Positions 62,901 to 64,000 of a stretch of DNA of 64,000 bases are shown here, piece after piece. Location: contig CALEMP010000172.1 in the NCBI GenBank assembly GCA_937910685.1, positions 1 to 64,000 on the forward strand. Direction: 5' to 3'. A program made the position numbers and the translations under genes. A model generated the notes under the pieces. That model saw only the letters and a program-made list of their open reading frames with translations. It was not told where the DNA came from and made no database searches. The DNA comes from an uncultured bacterium (GTDB lineage: Bacteria; Planctomycetota; UBA1135; GCA-002686595). The stretch's first letter is position 1, and each line of letters begins with the position of its first letter.

Positions 62901-64000
62901 AAGTCATCACAGTCGGTGACATCTCGAGTCCTGCTACTATCCCACTGGTTGAGAATCAACGGGGACCGCACTTCAGCAACCTGGGTGATGCGGTCAAGTA
63001 CGTCAATGAGCTTTCCGCTCCTTATGGGGGGCTCTCAGTAGGGGGCGCTCAGGTTATCATCCGTGTTGTGGGGCCTACGGTAGAGACGGACCTACCCATC
63101 ACGGTACGTGCTGCCGGTTTGATCATCGAGGGCGCAGGTCTTCGGAAGACAGACTCCAGCATCACCTGGGGAGGTGAGGAGTTTCTGTTTGAGATTGGCG
63201 GGATGTCCAATCTTACTTTCCGCAACCTGAGCTTCCTCTATACGGGGAGTGACCCAGGAGTGGACCTCAATCATGGGGTGTTCCGGGGCCTCAACCCAAC
63301 CGGTGCAAACCTCGTGATAGAGGATTGCCTGCTCTATGGGGACACCTACACCCCTGCCTGCTTCATGAAGTGCGACCCAACTGGGACGTCCGTCTGGAGT
63401 GGGGTGGTCATTCGGCATTGCTCAGGCAATGTAGTGGACTCCGTCCTCTACATGAACACCGATGCACACGCACAGGGGTTGGTGTTTGAAGACAATCTGT
63501 TCACGGCAACCGGAAGCCCCTCCACGTATGCAGCAGTAGATTGCAATGGATCTACAATCCACTCCCAGGTCAAGGGCAACTACCTCACAAGCTTTGCCCG
63601 TGGAGTGAAACTGAAGGGCTACAATTTCCAGGTCTCCAACAACACTATTCAGGGCACACTCTTTGAGGCGATTCTGTTGGAAGCACCCGCTGGTGCTTCC
63701 CCGGTGGGTTGTCAGGTAGAGAGCAACAGCATCCATAGCTGCCATACCGAGGCGGCCTCCCCACGCTTCCTCGTGAAGGTGGACATTGAGCGGGCGCTGA
63801 TTGCGAACAACCAACTGGGTTTCCCGGTGAGCATCGAGGAGGATGCCCAGCTCATCTGGGTCACCGCTCCTCATGCCACGGTGGTCAATAACCGTGCCTC
63901 GGTGATTCTATCCGGGGGTGCTGTGAGTCAGGGTGGCATCACCACTGAGACCTATGCCACGGTCACGGGCAACAACATCACTACGGCAGTGTCCGGGGTT
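59990..64000 (+). CDS. Beta-helix tail fibre/spike, cut by window edge
   Basis: An open frame of 1337 codons with no stop before the window ends. It starts with MADNDNKALTGAVRSPW after AGGAG. The first 950 residues are beta-rich with no named domain. From about residue 1030 the sequence shows regular short turns with Asn, Asp and hydrophobic stacks (GMSNLTFRNLSFLYTGSDPG, LVFEDNLFTATGSPS, YNFQVSNNTIQGTLFEAILL, TVVNNRASVILSGG), the pattern of a right-handed parallel beta-helix as in tailspikes and pectate lyases. It probably binds or cleaves a surface polysaccharide; catalytic residues cannot be assigned. The frame holds several strong inverted repeats, mostly at 60665-62060. The remaining C-terminus is outside the window. 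Confidence 0.8.
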   Translation, partial: MADNDNKALTGAVRSPWQEPFSRFASVKGDRSLQSASPLAQFAGSWASSYSQGDQVVDDNETLTPALSRQTSSQLGQPGMPEINFRPFDFGTNRQGVKGPSLMGHPISFEIVGPTLKSQKLSHFWEFIDGDVGVPDQLQLVTADSIFSDAGVNTPPPFTQLIDIYGDRLTPTATPDNLYIVISQAGGNPLGYGLGDGCMPGAVLGGAEYKALSAVSEQAKFEIFRVVDIDVDNVTISLDSNKKITGFFTPVGGGTSAIRAVTFIRPVATRLVALPNSGPALGREQAFVVVPPSRALWDDVRPLKRSWDVTGVFDPFNGFDGTLNPGTLGSADDWEEAPLLPTGKPVKTAIGQVQQSGDGSYNLPKSGRMRFTNVTGMVTADIGSVIHLHSVDIRGDAQLTEVGPAAFENRPDPETLLGWYEVIAVADDDYCEVRRMPEWDPDKGIPFFGDGRCWELDSPGVNDKIHLKWHVYPPVHSLWSTGAILTEQLDATRLTNLIDPDQTRRTTKIGAGALGAVGGKPDRSIFDTSSSAGGAVGKNANPGSLLDLGFRMVLYPAKWDTGGTILSPDWDHPITSREVILDSQVKESQWIDVDYSAGVVTLSHAPRPNSAGDRCDVCPDITTATSGHVGVDGNVNGGIVLFAACVPYSREPNQSGAGLRIMGDSQDLDQENALVCGDQSGSEVADVYGHRRFWKLSDFETIVSGPQASLIYLNELLGSEELPPQGFVQLLVGGDPSSGIPMFTLASGEDASVFGYTEVYSGVSGGNLVTVLKGTYGGGVVGASVVVDGAVAVLRRAVVTPSDDEARVGTAFRDDVTYGQAARTTTLAFEEAEVVPDRGMIRIRVKDSRVSEHTTLLDSALSAWVLSGGAASGSGTPSLQFEAVNVHIKGRHYLVPQTTFAAPSAPILNFYYYVDGTTAIADNTCPEIKVSPKLPLPGAYDILLARAASNGTNHTTVVDLRWMLNRIDRREVITVGDISSPATIPLVENQRGPHFSNLGDAVKYVNELSAPYGGLSVGGAQVIIRVVGPTVETDLPITVRAAGLIIEGAGLRKTDSSITWGGEEFLFEIGGMSNLTFRNLSFLYTGSDPGVDLNHGVFRGLNPTGANLVIEDCLLYGDTYTPACFMKCDPTGTSVWSGVVIRHCSGNVVDSVLYMNTDAHAQGLVFEDNLFTATGSPSTYAAVDCNGSTIHSQVKGNYLTSFARGVKLKGYNFQVSNNTIQGTLFEAILLEAPAGASPVGCQVESNSIHSCHTEAASPRFLVKVDIERALIANNQLGFPVSIEEDAQLIWVTAPHATVVNNRASVILSGGAVSQGGITTETYATVTGNNITTAVSGV
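60665..60688. repeat. 24-bp perfect palindrome
   Basis: The left half GTTGTCGACATC is followed directly by its reverse complement, in the coding sequence of the beta-helix fibre. Confidence 0.95.
61647..61675. repeat. 11-bp perfect hairpin, 7-nt loop
   Basis: TCCTGTATCCC pairs exactly with 61665-61675 around GCGAAGT, in coding sequence. Confidence 0.95.
61828..61859. repeat. 15-bp near-perfect inverted repeat, 2-nt centre
   Basis: The arms at 61828-61842 and 61845-61859 match at 14 of 15 positions (one C-A mismatch), in coding sequence. Confidence 0.93.
62005..62030. repeat. 10-bp perfect hairpin, 6-nt loop
   Basis: CGCTCTGGTC and GACCAGAGCG around TGTGGG. A 7-bp hairpin (GGTGGCC/GGCCACC) follows within 30 bp. 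Confidence 0.93.
63679..63700. repeat. 9-bp perfect hairpin, tetraloop
   Basis: GGAAGCACC and GGTGCTTCC around CGCT, within the beta-helix coding region. Confidence 0.93.

Overview
The window is part of a large tailed-phage genome with a contractile tail (or a prophage or remnant of one). The tail genes include recognisable relatives of the T4-type baseplate: a gp27-like hub, a gp5/VgrG-like spike, a gp25-like wedge, a gp6/gpJ-like wedge and a gpI-like protein. Many virion proteins are very large (1021 to 3616 residues), as in jumbo myoviruses. Base composition is moderately GC-rich, starts are ATG or GTG with AGGAG-type ribosome binding sites, and all three stop codons are used normally. The host cannot be named from the sequence. 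No capsid, terminase, sheath, lysis or replication gene, tRNA or CRISPR array is seen here.

Positions 1-7420 are an accessory or regulatory region with genes on both strands. A leftward pair encodes a superfamily 2 helicase with six C-terminal repeats of about 67 residues and a small Rossmann-like protein. Then come three rightward genes of unknown function, a leftward winged-helix-like protein, a rightward phospholipase D-family protein and a leftward regulator with two helix-turn-helix units. A 37-bp segment carrying a ribosome binding site is duplicated around the first rightward gene.

From 7510 to the right edge everything is rightward and nearly gapless: probable tail tube, two chaperone-like genes, tape measure, two paralogous tail/baseplate proteins, hub, spike, a small hydrophobic protein, a 3616-residue giant protein and its partners (to 40070); then gp25-like, gp6/gpJ-like, a ParB-fold gene and a gpI-like gene (40126-46586); a lectin-like fibre protein (46631-51898); three more virion/fibre proteins (51970-59944); and a beta-helix fibre cut by the window edge (59990 onward). 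Neighbouring genes mostly overlap by 1-8 bp or abut, which suggests translational coupling.

Each of these five blocks is preceded by the same motif, (A/C)CG(G/A)T-N6-(C/G)CTATA, about 29-33 bp before the start codon. I read this as the phage's late promoter. Together the blocks would make the tail tube, length ruler, baseplate, spike and host-binding fibres.

The other unusual signal is a set of long perfect inverted repeats inside the structural coding sequences. Eight have arms of 11-14 bp with loops of 0-7 nt, including three 24-bp perfect palindromes. The arms are unrelated in sequence, and far fewer would be expected by chance.
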